Shown piece by piece: positions 33,021-45,800 of a stretch of 64,000 bases of DNA. Within the stretch, counting starts at the first letter, position 1; every line of letters starts with the position of its first letter. The stretch covers positions 73,206,902-73,270,901 of the forward strand of contig NC_069124.1 of assembly GCF_026914265.1 (NCBI RefSeq), in the 5' to 3' direction. The notes beneath the pieces are model-generated. The model had not been told where the DNA came from and did no database searches. It saw only the letters and a list, made by a program, of their open reading frames with translations. The position numbers and the translations under genes are program-made. Origin of the DNA: Mya arenaria. Taxonomy: Eukaryota > Mollusca > Bivalvia > Myida > Myidae.

Positions 33021-35191
33021 ATGGGGAAGAAAACTAATAAAAAGCAACCCAAAGCACTTGGCGTTGATGGGCTGGAATTGTTCGACATTACATGTTTCTC
33101 ATGCAAAAAGAACCAGAAGAATATTCAAGATGGAAAATTTCATTGCAGATTCTGTGGGGTTATGTGTGAAAACTGTGCCGGTGAACATCAAAAGACACCA
33201 AAGAAGTCTGGCCATTGGGCTGACAAAATAAAGCTTCTCAGTCACTATGAACCGCCAGAAATACCAACGTTTCATCATGTGAATAAGTGTGAAATCCATT
33301 CTAAACGCCGAATCAAGTCTTACTGTTTGGACCACGGCGCCTTGTGTTGCAAGGAATGCGTACGAGACTTTCATGCGGACTGTGTAGTGGAAGAATTGCA
33401 TGTGATGTGTGAAAATATCTCGAAAGAAAGGGATATTGTTGAAGCTAGGAATGAGCTCACAGACTTGAAACGGAGGTCAAATATGACAGCGAACTCAAAG
33501 AAGAAAGAAATCGTCCGAATGGCTAAGCAAGCGGCGGACTTCGAGACTTATGTTAAAGAACTACGCGAGAAGATCAACATGATGTTTGACAATATGGTAG
33601 CTGCTATTTTAAAAGAAAAAGAGGAGTTTTGCAAAGCCGAAACCGAACTTATCCTTAAAGATGTCGAAAAGCTGGACAATATTATTCCAATCGTCGACAC
33701 TGCAAGTAAAAGTCTTAACCAGGCTTTTTCGGAAGGAAAAAGGGAAGGTATGTGGATAGCTATGAAAAAAGTAGAAGCCGTGTTGACACATTACGACGAG
33801 GATGTAACGAATATTGAAAATGATAAAAACGAGGTGAAATTTCAGTTTATTGCCAATGCAAGTTTGCAGGGTATTCTTGGAGCACCAGAGAATATGGGCC
33901 GATTGAAAATAACATCTTCGCGATTACATGGAAAAAACACCGATATGATTCCAAGAAAGATTGAACAGAATCCTGAGAGGAACTCAAGATTTAAACCCCC
34001 GTGGTCCGGTATGTGCCGTTTATTAGAATTATAAACAAGAATTGATCGCTGTCCTCTTTGTTTGCGCAATACGGTATGTTGATTGACTAATAATACCGTC
34101 AGTACGATTGTTGTTGTTGTTTTTCTTCAGGGAAAGCACAGAAGCAGAATGATACACCATGGATGACAAGCACGAATCTACACAGTCACGCACGAACTCA
34201 ATTGCCAGATTTGGTGACCAACCAATCAAGGCCAAGCAGTCAGGATGGTCATAAGACTACTAAAAGGACGGTCATGACGCGTACACCAGTTGGGCTGTAT
34301 ACACCAAAAGAAGGCACAAGGACAGAAAGAAAATATGGTTTCATAAATGATCCTACAAATAAAGTAAGAGGCGATATGTTTGGACCGACAAAAGATGTGA
34401 AGTTGACATACATTGGTCGTAAGGAGATAATGGCTGATGCTGATCCTGAGCTAACGTCTATAACTGCATCGGCATTCCTTCCTAACGGCAGACTTGTTCT
34501 TGTTGACAATCACAACAAAACACTAAAATTATTTAGTGCTGCATATGAGTTTTTGGCCGGCGTTGTTCTCGATGAGCGACCCTGGAATGTCACTAGCTGC
34601 TACAAAACAGTAGTTGCGGTGTCATACCCATACGACAAATCTGTTGAAATAATTACGACGGGTATGGAAATGAAAATTGACGGGAAGATAAAGACTGATC
34701 GTCCATGCCATGGAATGGGATTTCATAAAGTTGAAAAATGGTTATACATAGTCTGTGGTTCTGGAAAAGATGCCCAAATTCAAGCCTACTCTCTTGATGG
34801 TTATCTTCGAAAAGTAATAATTCCAAAAGTAGGGGTCCTTCATGAGCCTTGTTACCTCGTCATGACATCGGACAGTTCTAGGTTGTTCATTTCCGATCTT
34901 GAAAACGGCATTGTCGGGTTTGACACTAGGCGCGGCGATGTCATATGCCAGTACAAAGATCCCAACATTCAGAAATACTGGGACCTGAAGATTGATTCAG
35001 ACGGGCGCCTGTTTGTGGTGACCACGGACCCGGACTGTATATACGTCTTGATGGGAGAGCACAATGGCCAGCTGGTGAAGGAGTTCCTGTCGGGAAACAA
35101 GCCTTGCTCCATTAGCTACAGTCCTGTTAACAAAGATTTGGTTGTTACACGATGGAAAGTTGAAGAATTAGAAGTGTTTCGATTTGTTTGA
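33021..35191 (+). CDS. RING-less TRIM-like protein: B-boxes, coiled coil, beta-propeller
   Basis: Two exons (33021-34008 and 34131-35191) join in phase 1 through donor TCCG|GTATGT and acceptor TTCTTCAG|GG to give 682 aa. Residues 25-65 hold a Cys/His cluster (C25, C28, C42, C45, C49, C52, H56, H65) like B-box 1. Residues 90-121 form B-box 2 (C90, H93, C102, C110, C113, H118). A long charged helix follows (about 125-280). After a linker, residues about 425-682 have repeated strand patterns (NGRLVLVDNHNKTLKLF, SSRLFISDLENGIVGFD, DGRLFVVTTDPDCIYVL) expected of an NHL/TRIM56-71-like beta-propeller. There is no N-terminal RING, so ligase activity cannot be assumed. Genes of this layout are numerous in bivalves and often linked to innate responses. 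An AATAAA lies at 35198 and another at 35463. The exact orthologue is unclear. Confidence 0.88.
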
Positions 35192-36400
35192 AAACTAAAT
35201 AAATTTAACCTCAAGGTTTGAAAAAAACCATATACATGTACCTGCAGTTGTTTTCTCAATACGTGTTAATTTTCCGAAAAATCTCAATTATTTCAAGTTT
35301 TTCGGTAATGATATTTCTAAACTTAATATAATAAAAATCAAAATGTAATTGGAGAAGCTTGGAAAAGTTTTTAGCATGTTACCTATGAACAAAAAGAGCT
35401 GTTTATAAGATTATTTAAAGTGTCTTAATGATAGTATCTCGGAGCTTCAATTTGTATGACAAAATAAAACTATTTGTAATATTATTATTTTTGTGTGGAG
35501 TCTCAAAATTACATCTCCAATTATCATTCTAACATGGCTATGAAATTTGCACTATAAACGTGTGTATAACATCTGTGTCGTGGGATACTGAACACCATAT
35601 GCACCATACTGGTTATGTTTGTAATTTCGACCACGTTATCATCAATATCTTTGTTAAAAGGATCGCAATAAAAATTGGCACGCCATATCTTGGGTTCCTC
35701 TTTGCAACGCATGCTCTTGACTGTTGTCCTTTCAGTGAAAACACACACATTTCATAAACCACCAATGAAACGAATTAATTTCAGTGATCGAATACCTGCA
35801 TATCCGGACAAACTTAAAACACTATTATTTTGTAAGCACAAAAGCATTTTATGACGTCAACTTGTTGGGTATGCGATATCATTTTTAATTTTGTAATTAG
35901 TGCTTTATAGAATGGAATATAACCTTGAAAACGTGTTAAAATGGTATCAAAGATACTGTTTCAGTCAATACCGATGCACAAAGAACGCGGTTTCTAGTTC
36001 TGTCTTTAGATGCGCAACAATTTATCACGACAGTCCAAATAATAATACTCATCTGAATTAAAAACCGTTCTCTATTCACCGGTTCATCACTCAATAGTAA
36101 TATGTATTTCATTGGTGTCAGTCTCTGTTGTAACGTACGTAGTTTATTCTAACAACCAGCAATAACAAATTTTATTGTAATATAATTACCATTATTTTAA
36201 AAAGACAATGATACTAAGCGTTTAAGAAAGAAATGTAACACTCTTAACGTCTAAAGTAACCCATTAAAGCGAAAAGCGAGATCCTTATCTATGGTATGCA
36301 TGCATTCAACTCCCAACTACGTGTAGGCTTGCTCTTAAATAACTTCAGTAATAATGAAAATCTAAAGGAGAAAATTATACAGAATAATTAGCAAGTGTTC
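35192..36400. other. Intergenic region downstream of the B-box gene
   Basis: No gene is recognised. It contains the likely 3' UTR of the B-box gene (poly(A) signals at 35198 and 35463) and AT-rich spacer up to the presumed 5' UTR exon of the next gene. Short open frames on both strands around 35524-35757 have no recognisable content. Confidence 0.55.
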
Positions 36401-36523
36401 TTCCGATTAGAGCGTAAAGATGTAGTAAGTGCTGGTATAATAGTGTTTAATTACGCATGTCTGTGTATTGAATGTTGGATAAATATACTAAACTTCGCGG
36501 GTTCATCGAGCACAGTTGAAAAG
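36400..36523 (+). other. Possible 5' UTR exon of the coiled-coil gene
   Basis: A strong donor consensus (GAAAAG|GTAAGA) ends at 36523. A good acceptor (TTTTCAG|ATACC) lies at 36844, just ahead of the exon holding the start codon, where an in-frame stop (36860) precedes ATG 36884. This fits a non-coding first exon. Its upstream limit is not visible. Confidence 0.45.
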
Positions 36524-36883
36524 GTAAGACTGACGACTTGAAGTTACTGGTACTAATTTTGAGATACATTTGATATTTAAGCGCGCTGTCACCTTATTTA
36601 CGAAAAAAAAAATGGTTAATGTTCCTAGACACTTTAGAGATATCACTCAAAAGTGCACGTGTCCCCGGTTTCAGTTAATGATGTAATTGAACTACTGTAT
36701 TATTGTCTTTGCGGTTTAACGGTAAGTATAGCAACTGTCCAATTCTAAATTATATATTTTTTGCATATTTGATGATTTATTGAAAATTGAATTCGGGTTT
36801 ATTTACGTGTTCAAAGTTACACAACTATTTACTGTCGTTTTCAGATACCGGTTCCTCTGTAAGCCGCAAACGACACATTTCCA

Positions 36884-39800
36884 ATGAGGAGAGCAGTCAG
36901 CCAATCAGAACGCGAGTTTTATTCCGGGTTAAGACAAGCTCCAAATCAAGCGGCTTTCAAAGGAAACGGAAGCTATAGAAATAATAGGCATGTCCCTAGA
37001 ACAAGTTCTCTGCTATCTTTAGGCAATGACAACATTCCATCTTCCATAGCGGAGGTACGCAGACAACGGCCTCGACAATCATTATCCGCGGGAAATTTGG
37101 CGTCTGTAGTTACGCATGACAGCGGTGTCCTGACTGGACGTGAACGATCATTTTTTGAGGTATCAAACTCAAACATTGTGTGTATTGTATTTTTAAAGAC
37201 ATAATTTGATAAATAAAATGAATGGGCAATGTATTTTTCTATCATGAATTTATATCACTTCTTTTTATTTAAAAGATTTTCTGAACTGAATACATAGGAC
37301 TGATTACCAGTAGTATAATAAACACTTACACCGAAATGAGGTTACACACTACTGACAGTATTCTTAAAATGCAAGACGGTAAGATGGTAGCACAGGGGGA
37401 GATGGATGGTAGTTGTATGGTGTATGACATTATAGATAGTTGTGGCATGAAATGGCTGCTGCTATATTTTTATTTGATAAAACATGAACTATAGAGTTTT
37501 TGGGTTATTGAAGAAGTTGTTACTTAGCAGCATCTATTGATTTTGGATCATGGCATTTTTTACATAAAAAAAGACAAATGTTTGACACACTATTATATAT
37601 GTTAACAATTAGAGTAGTTTAGAACATTTCATTATTCATTTAACTACACATTGGTCTATGAAATTATTGAAATCAATCGTGTTGTTGCTGATCAAATTTA
37701 GTAAAGGTATAGGATTGTCATCATTATTTTAAGACTGTGCCTACCTTAATGCACCAGTCATTTGTAACCATGGCCCCCCAGGTCCGGGGGATAGCGGGGG
37801 AAAGGGATGTGTTTTTACCTTCCAGGTGGCCCTGCAGTGGCAGATGAATGCGGTGGTTTTGTTTTTGCGCCGAAAATAGTGGGGAATTAGCCTTACCCAT
37901 GATGTCCCAGGTTGTGGGGGCATTTGGCAGGGATTCTACCAGCAGTATGGCTGGACAGAAAGTCAAAGTCACTAGCGGATTTAGAGGGGGGCGCATCCGG
38001 CGCGTGCCCCCTCTAAAATCGTCAAAGTTTACTTTTTATGTCAATTTAGGAGATAAAAAATAATAAAATACGCCAATAATGCATCATTTCCAACTACAAA
38101 TTGTTATTTTTTCTTGATTGCTTAACCCCCAATCCATATGCAAACAGTTTATGCCATACACTTTCGGTTCAGAGGGAGGGGTGCATGTCAAAAGGTTGCG
38201 CCCCTAAGCTACGCCCCCTCTAACGTTGATTCCTGGATTCGCCCCTGAAAGTCCCCGCTATTCCCCGGTCTCTGGGAGTGTCGTGGTTACAATTGACTGG
38301 TGCATTAAGCTCAGTTTATAAACAATGATGACACTCAATCTTACTATCTATTAAGGTGTGCGAATACAATTTTATAGTTTGAAAGATCTGTGTTAAATAG
38401 AAAAATCATTCTCTTACATCTTGGGGTATAATTCTAGGTCAAAACCACACCTGCAGACATTGTTCATATGTAAACTGAAATGCCTCATTATAAGGACATT
38501 AACTAATAAGCCATAGGTCATGGATTTAAACCAGGACCCTTTCTCTTTTTTAGATGAAAGGCATATTCCTTATTTCTTTTTTCAAGCACCGCAAATGGGG
38601 GAATAAAAAAAGATCCACTGAAAGAAAGATAACTCTTCTGTTAGTATCTATTCATTTTGAATTTTGTTCAGACTTTTACATTGAACACAACACATAATCG
38701 ATCCTATGCAGAACAGTTTTGATGATTTTTTAATTTTTCTCATATATTTACTATGAAAAGGAAAATTAAGAAAACATGCTCTCTTTAATGTCCATTTTGC
38801 ACTCATTGGTGCAAGGGAATATGTGTTTGACCATTTTCAATACACAACAATTTGATGTGGCTCCCATGATTGCCCATCATGTTATTGATTTTTTGCTTGA
38901 CTTTTTGAAGAATATGGAGAGCTATCCTACCTACCCTATTGTGGCAGCTGGTGTTGGCACCACAACTTGGTTAAGATTTTGTATGTTAGCAACTTTTAGT
39001 CATTTTCTCAGCAAATACATCATGTATTGAATTGAAACTTTAGATATGTTTTTTCTACTTCATTTATCAAGTTGGATAACACTAAGATAATGCTAATTAT
39101 GGCCCTTTATTATTTGAAATAGAAATTCTGCGAAGATGAAGATGAAGATTGTGCATGCAAGCACACATAGCTCAGTATCATAGCAACCCCTCAATGTATT
39201 GCATTGATACTTTATACAACTTTACTCATCCATCTAACCTAGTTACATAATCAAGTAAGATAACTCTATTTTGCATATAACGCAACTTATTGCCATTTAT
39301 TATTCAAATTAGAAATTCTGGTTAAGGTTTTGTAAGTAACCACACTCGGCAGATAATTCATGTATTGCAAAGAAACTTTAGAAAGGTGTTTCCAACTATC
39401 CAACTGAATTTATTAAGTAAGATATTGTCTTTATAATGTAAATTATGGCCCTTTTATTATTCAACATAGAAATTCTGGTTAAGGTTTTGTATATCAGTCA
39501 ATATCCCATAAACTACTTGAGGTATTGTATTTAAACCTTATACAAGGTCTCCCAACCATCGTACCTACTTCATTAATCAAGTAAGTTTACTATATCTTGC
39601 AAGTTAGATAAATTTTCCAACTTAATTATTTGACTTAGATATTCTGATAAAGCTTGGCATTGAAGCACATGCAAGTCAATAACTCACCAACTGCTTGATG
39701 TTTTGCATTAAAACTTTTGACACTTAAGGTAAGATAACTCTATCTTGCATTTATATACCAGGGTAATGCAAATTTTGCCTCTTTATAGTTTTACTTTCTG

Positions 39801-42800
39801 GGTACAATTTTGCATGTAAGCCAAAATCTCAGCAACTGCTCATGTATTGCATTGAAACTTCATCCATCATACTCAATTAATTAATTAAGATAACTTTATC
39901 TTGAATATACCGGTAATGCAAATTATGACCATTTTATATTATATGACTTAAAAATTCTAGTTATAATCTTATTTTACAGTGATCCATGCATGTTTCACCA
40001 AAACTTGCTATCCTTAACCTTAAAAATAGGGCAAAAATGACTTTTGTCTAATCATAACCTAGATTGGTAAGCCTTGCAATAAAATGAAGGTCTTTTTACA
40101 CGTTTTGTTCATATAATCATCTAAAAACCCAAAAGTAAATGCTAGCTTTCTAAGTGTGCAGTGGAAAATGCCCCTCGAATGCCTCTGTACAAGCCAGTTC
40201 ACATGTGTGAACTAAATGACTAAATGAAAATTTGACATTGATTTCATTACCAAAAGAAAATATGGCCAGTGTAATCTGCTTATTTGATGTTTGGTTGTCA
40301 GAGCTTATTCTAAATAATAAAATGTGAATCTGTCTGGCGATTCCATTGGCAGAGACTTGAGCCAGAACACTAAATATTAATCAAATATTATATTCATTAC
40401 ATCCAGGGCTTCTAAAAAACTGGCAATTTGCTGGTCTGGACCGATTTTGACCAAGCCAGACCGATTTCAGTTTCAAAAAGTGTAAAAAAAATCGGTCCGA
40501 AATTTTCTAATTTTTTTTGTAGTTTTCGGTCCAAAATGAAAGTAAAAGTTGTAGAAATTGAAATACACAGACATTCATGGGTCATTCACACATTCAAAAC
40601 TACCCACAATAGGTCATAAAAGTGTCTTGGTTACCATGAGACCGATGCGACCAGCTGCTTTTTCCGCTACGCTCTATAGCCTATCTGTTAATTAGCAGAC
40701 GCTTGCAATCGGTCCAATCACGTGTTTTGGAATTGGCAGAAGACACAATTAAACAAACTATGTGTTAATTATGTGCTTGCAGCTATCCTGATTAAGTGTT
40801 AAAATCGGTCCATATTTTCACATGGGAATATGCTATGTCGTCGTCGATCATTACATGATATCCGTTTGTTGATTATAAAGAACCATTGCTGGTTAAAAAC
40901 AGCTTCAAAGATAAATGCATGTCATTGTTTATCAGTGAAAGCATTAAAATACCGAATTAATTAACCTAATAATATAAACGATATCAATAGCGATATGCTT
41001 GATTAACTACATAGTCTGACAGCTGAGTCCGCTGCTTATGTCATATTTATTCGCAGTAATGAAAAAATTGTTGTCGATATCACACTTTAAGTTTGTTGCC
41101 CCGATTATAAATCTAGATATATTTTATTACTCAAGATTACCAGTTGAATGTTGACCCACTAAAGAAGCATTAAGAAAATAAATCATAATACTGTTTTACT
41201 TTTTATCGTCTGACCGCCTCCCAACGACCACAGTTAATTACGATCGCAGTCTTTCTTGTTAGAAACACCGCAGAACTTGATGAGAATCTCATTTGAATTA
41301 AACTTGTATCAATGACTATCTGATTCCGCTATGCTGGCTCTAGAGCCCTCTTACGAATTGCCACATCGCAAAAAATATTGACAGAAAAGACGTCGCGAAA
41401 ATGTATGACATTTCTATATAATCGGACTATTAAACAGGTCTTTCTTTTTTTAGGGGGGGAGGGGGGTCGTCGCCGGGTCCGGACCGATTGAGGTTCCAAA
41501 GTTTTAGAAGCCCTAATTACATCCATTGAAGATAAAAACATTTGTTGCAATTAAGATGGCAAAGTCAATAGTTACAGTATCTTCAATACCAACATATTTA
41601 TAATTTAAGTGCACTGTCCCTTTTTGTGATTTTTACTATGGCCATTATCTCCAGTGTTAATATAATTGCAATGCCAACCATTTATCAGTTTGTCTGTTTT
41701 TCCAAATATTGTTGTAGCATTTCATTGTCTCACAAAGCGACGCCAACGTTGTTGTAGTGCAAAAACTTTCTTGACCATTCAAAAGTGTATGCATGTTGCA
41801 AGAGGAAATGTGCACTTGTGCACCAAGACCTATAACTCTTATGTTAATCATTGTTGAGTTAATCCCCTTCCTTGACTGAAAACAACAACAACAGCTGAGT
41901 GTTGGCGTTTGCTTGGAGCACATAAGTATGAATGAAAAGCATCATTAGTTGATATTTGCAATGTTTTGAATTTGCGCCCTGATCAATTTGCAAAATAATC
42001 ACAAAGTATATAAGCCTCCATGAAATTTAAGCAAAATATAGTATGTGAGCCCTATGTTGCGTTATTTAGAGCACTGATCTTAAAAGCTTTATAAATATGC
42101 ACTCATTGGTTGACATGAAGGACGTTTTTAAACTAATAATTGAATGATACAAAAATATTTTTATGGAACACACAAGTTCAAAAGGTGCCTCAGTGTAAAC
42201 TTGAATATTGAGAGGTTTTCGGCTTCTTAGAGCAAATTCCTGTTAACACTGATGTGTTGACTTACATACTTGAATATTTAATGAATTAGACATTTTTAGA
42301 TAATCTGTCTGTATTTGAATGTTTGTTGAAGGATAGGAGTAAACGTCTAATCCTAAATGTAAAGAACAACAGTATACATTGGGAAGATCAATCCCGAATG
42401 ACAACAAGGGTCTGTGAAATTACATTGTCATTTATAATAGATGATTAATGCAAGTCAATGATCATAGTGGACATGTTCAATAGAAAAGATCAATTCTATT
42501 ATAGTATTTAAAGGGATGGATTAACTCTTGAAATCGTTTTAAAAAATCAATAGATATTTTCATTGTTCTTTTTTTAAAGCATAAAGAGCATAATGTCGAT
42601 ACATGATTTTGTTACATTGGAAATGATTATAGCGATTCACAGTTCAGTGGCATAAATTTGTCTGAGATTATTGGTACTTAAAGTATTGCTGTGCTTATGG
42701 TAGAGGTAATTTCGGTCAATTTAATATAAAGAACGTAGATAGATCGTAAAACCACTTGCGGAACATATTTGAGGATTACAGATAGCAGTTTATTGAACAT

Positions 42801-45800
42801 TTCTGAAGTCAACAAGGTTTACTTTGAAAGTGATTTTGTCCCATGTGTGACATGAAAAAATGATAAGACTAAATGCTCCTGGATAGGTATAATGTTTACA
42901 AATTCATAGATCTTGGAGGATGACTTGATAGGGTTGTGTATATTTCTTCAAGTACATTGTGAGCATGGATGATTTAGTGGCGGCTATCTGATTGCCTTGC
43001 AAGGAGCTTATCTGTTCACTCCATTATTTTGGAATTTGTTAAAACACTTGGCCCACAGTGAGCCGTAAGAATGTACCATCACTTTTTTGACAGGGTAAGT
43101 TCTTCGGTTTGTAACTTATTGATATGACAGTCTGATTTGTTTGGTCTTTTTGATTTATTTAGTTGGATGCACATTCAGCCATAAAGGGCAGAAAGAAAGA
43201 TTCCTTGAATTTTATTGTTTTAAATATACTGTAGTTATTAGCTCGACTATTCGAAGAATAGGTGGGCTATACTACTTGCCCCGGCGTCGGCGTCCGGTTA
43301 AAGTTTTAGGGCAAGTTGGGATTTTCACTTATAAGTCCAATACCCTTCATTCAATTGACTTAATACTTCACACAGTTGTTCAGGGCCATCACATGATGAG
43401 ATTAGATAACTCCATATTATTCTTTACACAGATTATGGCCCATGATTGACTATGGAAATTAGGTTAAAGTTTTAGGGCAGGTTGGGATATTTATTAATAA
43501 CTTCTATACCCTTTGTTCAATTGACTTAATACTTCACACAGTTGTTTAGGACCATCACACAATGAGGTCACATAACCCCATATTATCCTTTATACAAGTT
43601 ATGGCCCCTGATTGACTTAGGTTAAAGTTTTAGGGCAGGTAAAAGTTTTAGGGCAAGTTGGGATTTTCACTTAAAACTCCAAACCATTCATTCAATTGAC
43701 TTAATACTTCACACAGTTGTTCAGAGCCATCACATAATGAGGTTAGATAACTCCATGTTATCTTTTATACAAATTATGGCCCCTGATTGACTATGAAACT
43801 TAGGTTAAAGTTTTAGGGCAGGTTGGGATATTTATTGATAACTTCTATACCCTTCATTTAATTGACTTAATACTTCACACAGTTGTTCAGGACCATCACA
43901 CAATGATGTTTCATAACTCCATATTATGCTTAATACAAGTTATGGCCCCTGATTGACTTAGGTTAAAGTTTAAGGGCAGGTTGGTATATTTATTAAATAC
44001 TGCTATACCCTTCATTCAATTGACTTAATACTTCACACAATTGTTCAGGACCGTTACCCAATGAGGTTACATAACTCCATATCCTAAATACAAGTTATGG
44101 CCCCTGATTGACTTAAATTAAAGTTTTAGGTAAGTAAAAGTTAAGGGCAAGTTGGGATTTTAATTAAAAAACTTCTATCCCGTTCATTCAATGCACTTAA
44201 TAAAATTCAAAATTATTTACGACCATCTTTCAACAAGAAACATAACTCCATTTTAACCCTAAATACAAATTATGACCCTTGAATTTTTTATTTTTTTTAA
44301 ATTTCTTTTGAAAGGCATATTTGTATATTCTTAACCATATTTTCATAATGGGAAATCAAGTTATTTGAATGACTTGCGCCATTGTTCGGGCGGGCGGGTG
44401 GGAGGGCAGCATCAAAGTCACCTTATGTATCGAATAATTTTAGTTAGGTTTGACATAAAGAGACCAAACTTGGTAATATTACATCGTTATTGTATTCACT
44501 TCTAAGTCAAAGCGGCTTAGTCGAGCGCGCTGTCTTACGACGGCTCTTATTGCTTACTCTTATTTCTCATCCATTAGGATCACAGGACAGATACTGAATG
44601 AATTGTTCAGAAAGCAAAAGATGAAACATCCGCCAAAATTCCATTCAGTCATTAATTGATTTATTTAGTGGATTGAACAGTAACCACCGCATGCTTGCTA
44701 GCTTATATGGTATACAGGATTTTTGCAGAATACGCTATAAGATAGTCAATTTGTATTTTTGGTCTTCTGAACAATTAATAGGTGCTGGGCTGTTCTCAAC
44801 CTGCTGTCATAATGGTATAGGAGTCCAAAAATTAACAAAAACTAATAAACATGAATGGCCACAATGTGAAAACATATTTTTTTGACACATGTTATATGGT
44901 AAAAAAATGTCCAATACATGATCTACACATGTTTGATTGAAATGAATGTACTCTATATTTAAAGGGACTGTACACCAGATTGGCACCAAAATTTTTTTTC
45001 TGTAACGAATCTCAGGACAATTATTTAATAAAATGTTTTTCTCTTTGATATCATAATTGTAAAAAAAAAAATTGAGTCGGAAACAGGTTCGAATTGGTGT
45101 CACCAAAATTGCAGTCCAGTGTTATATAGTGATGAAATGATTATCGAGTACAATCGATTAATCGTCACTGACAATGCTAAGTCGATAATCGATAGTGGTT
45201 GTCCAAAATCGATGTCGCTAGTGTTCCTTCCGGTAACTACGTATTTTTTAGTTTTGTCGTCAAAGTCAAGTAAATGTCGATTTTTCTTGCTGGTCTATTC
45301 TCATTGGGTTAATTTTAACAAGAGACTGGTCACTCTCTTACACAACATTCGGAGCTTCTCGGCAATTTTTTTCAAAAACAACCTCGGATGTATTTGGATG
45401 GTTTACATACTCAAAAAGAGGTACGTTAAAGTCCGCTGCAAGTAGATCGCGTAGTAATTTTATTTAGCAGTTAAACTTGATGTCTTTACTCTTGAAAATC
45501 TTAATTATGTTTGCAATAATACACTTCACTGGTAATCAACTTAAACTTAGATCAATTAATACAACTCTAAAACACTAAATTTAATCAACGATATAATTTC
45601 AAAAAATACGAACTACTTCAACTGATGAACCGGCATACATCCGAGGTTGTTTTTGAAAAAAATGGCCGAGGAGCTCCGAATGCTTACACAAATGCGGTGA
45701 ATGTAAACACTTTTGCTTAGAAACTAATAAACTCTCCCAAAATTACAAATTGTTTTAATTGTTTATATATTTCATAAAACCTTCTTCAATTACCTGTCTC

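Noticed and set aside
33099..33401. Minus-strand 100-codon frame opposite the B-box region
   Set aside because: Antisense shadow of a well-supported coding exon.
45119..45445. 108-codon frame (MLYSDEMIIEYNRLIV...)
   Set aside because: It falls in the hAT-like element and its inner inverted repeat and has no transposase motif.
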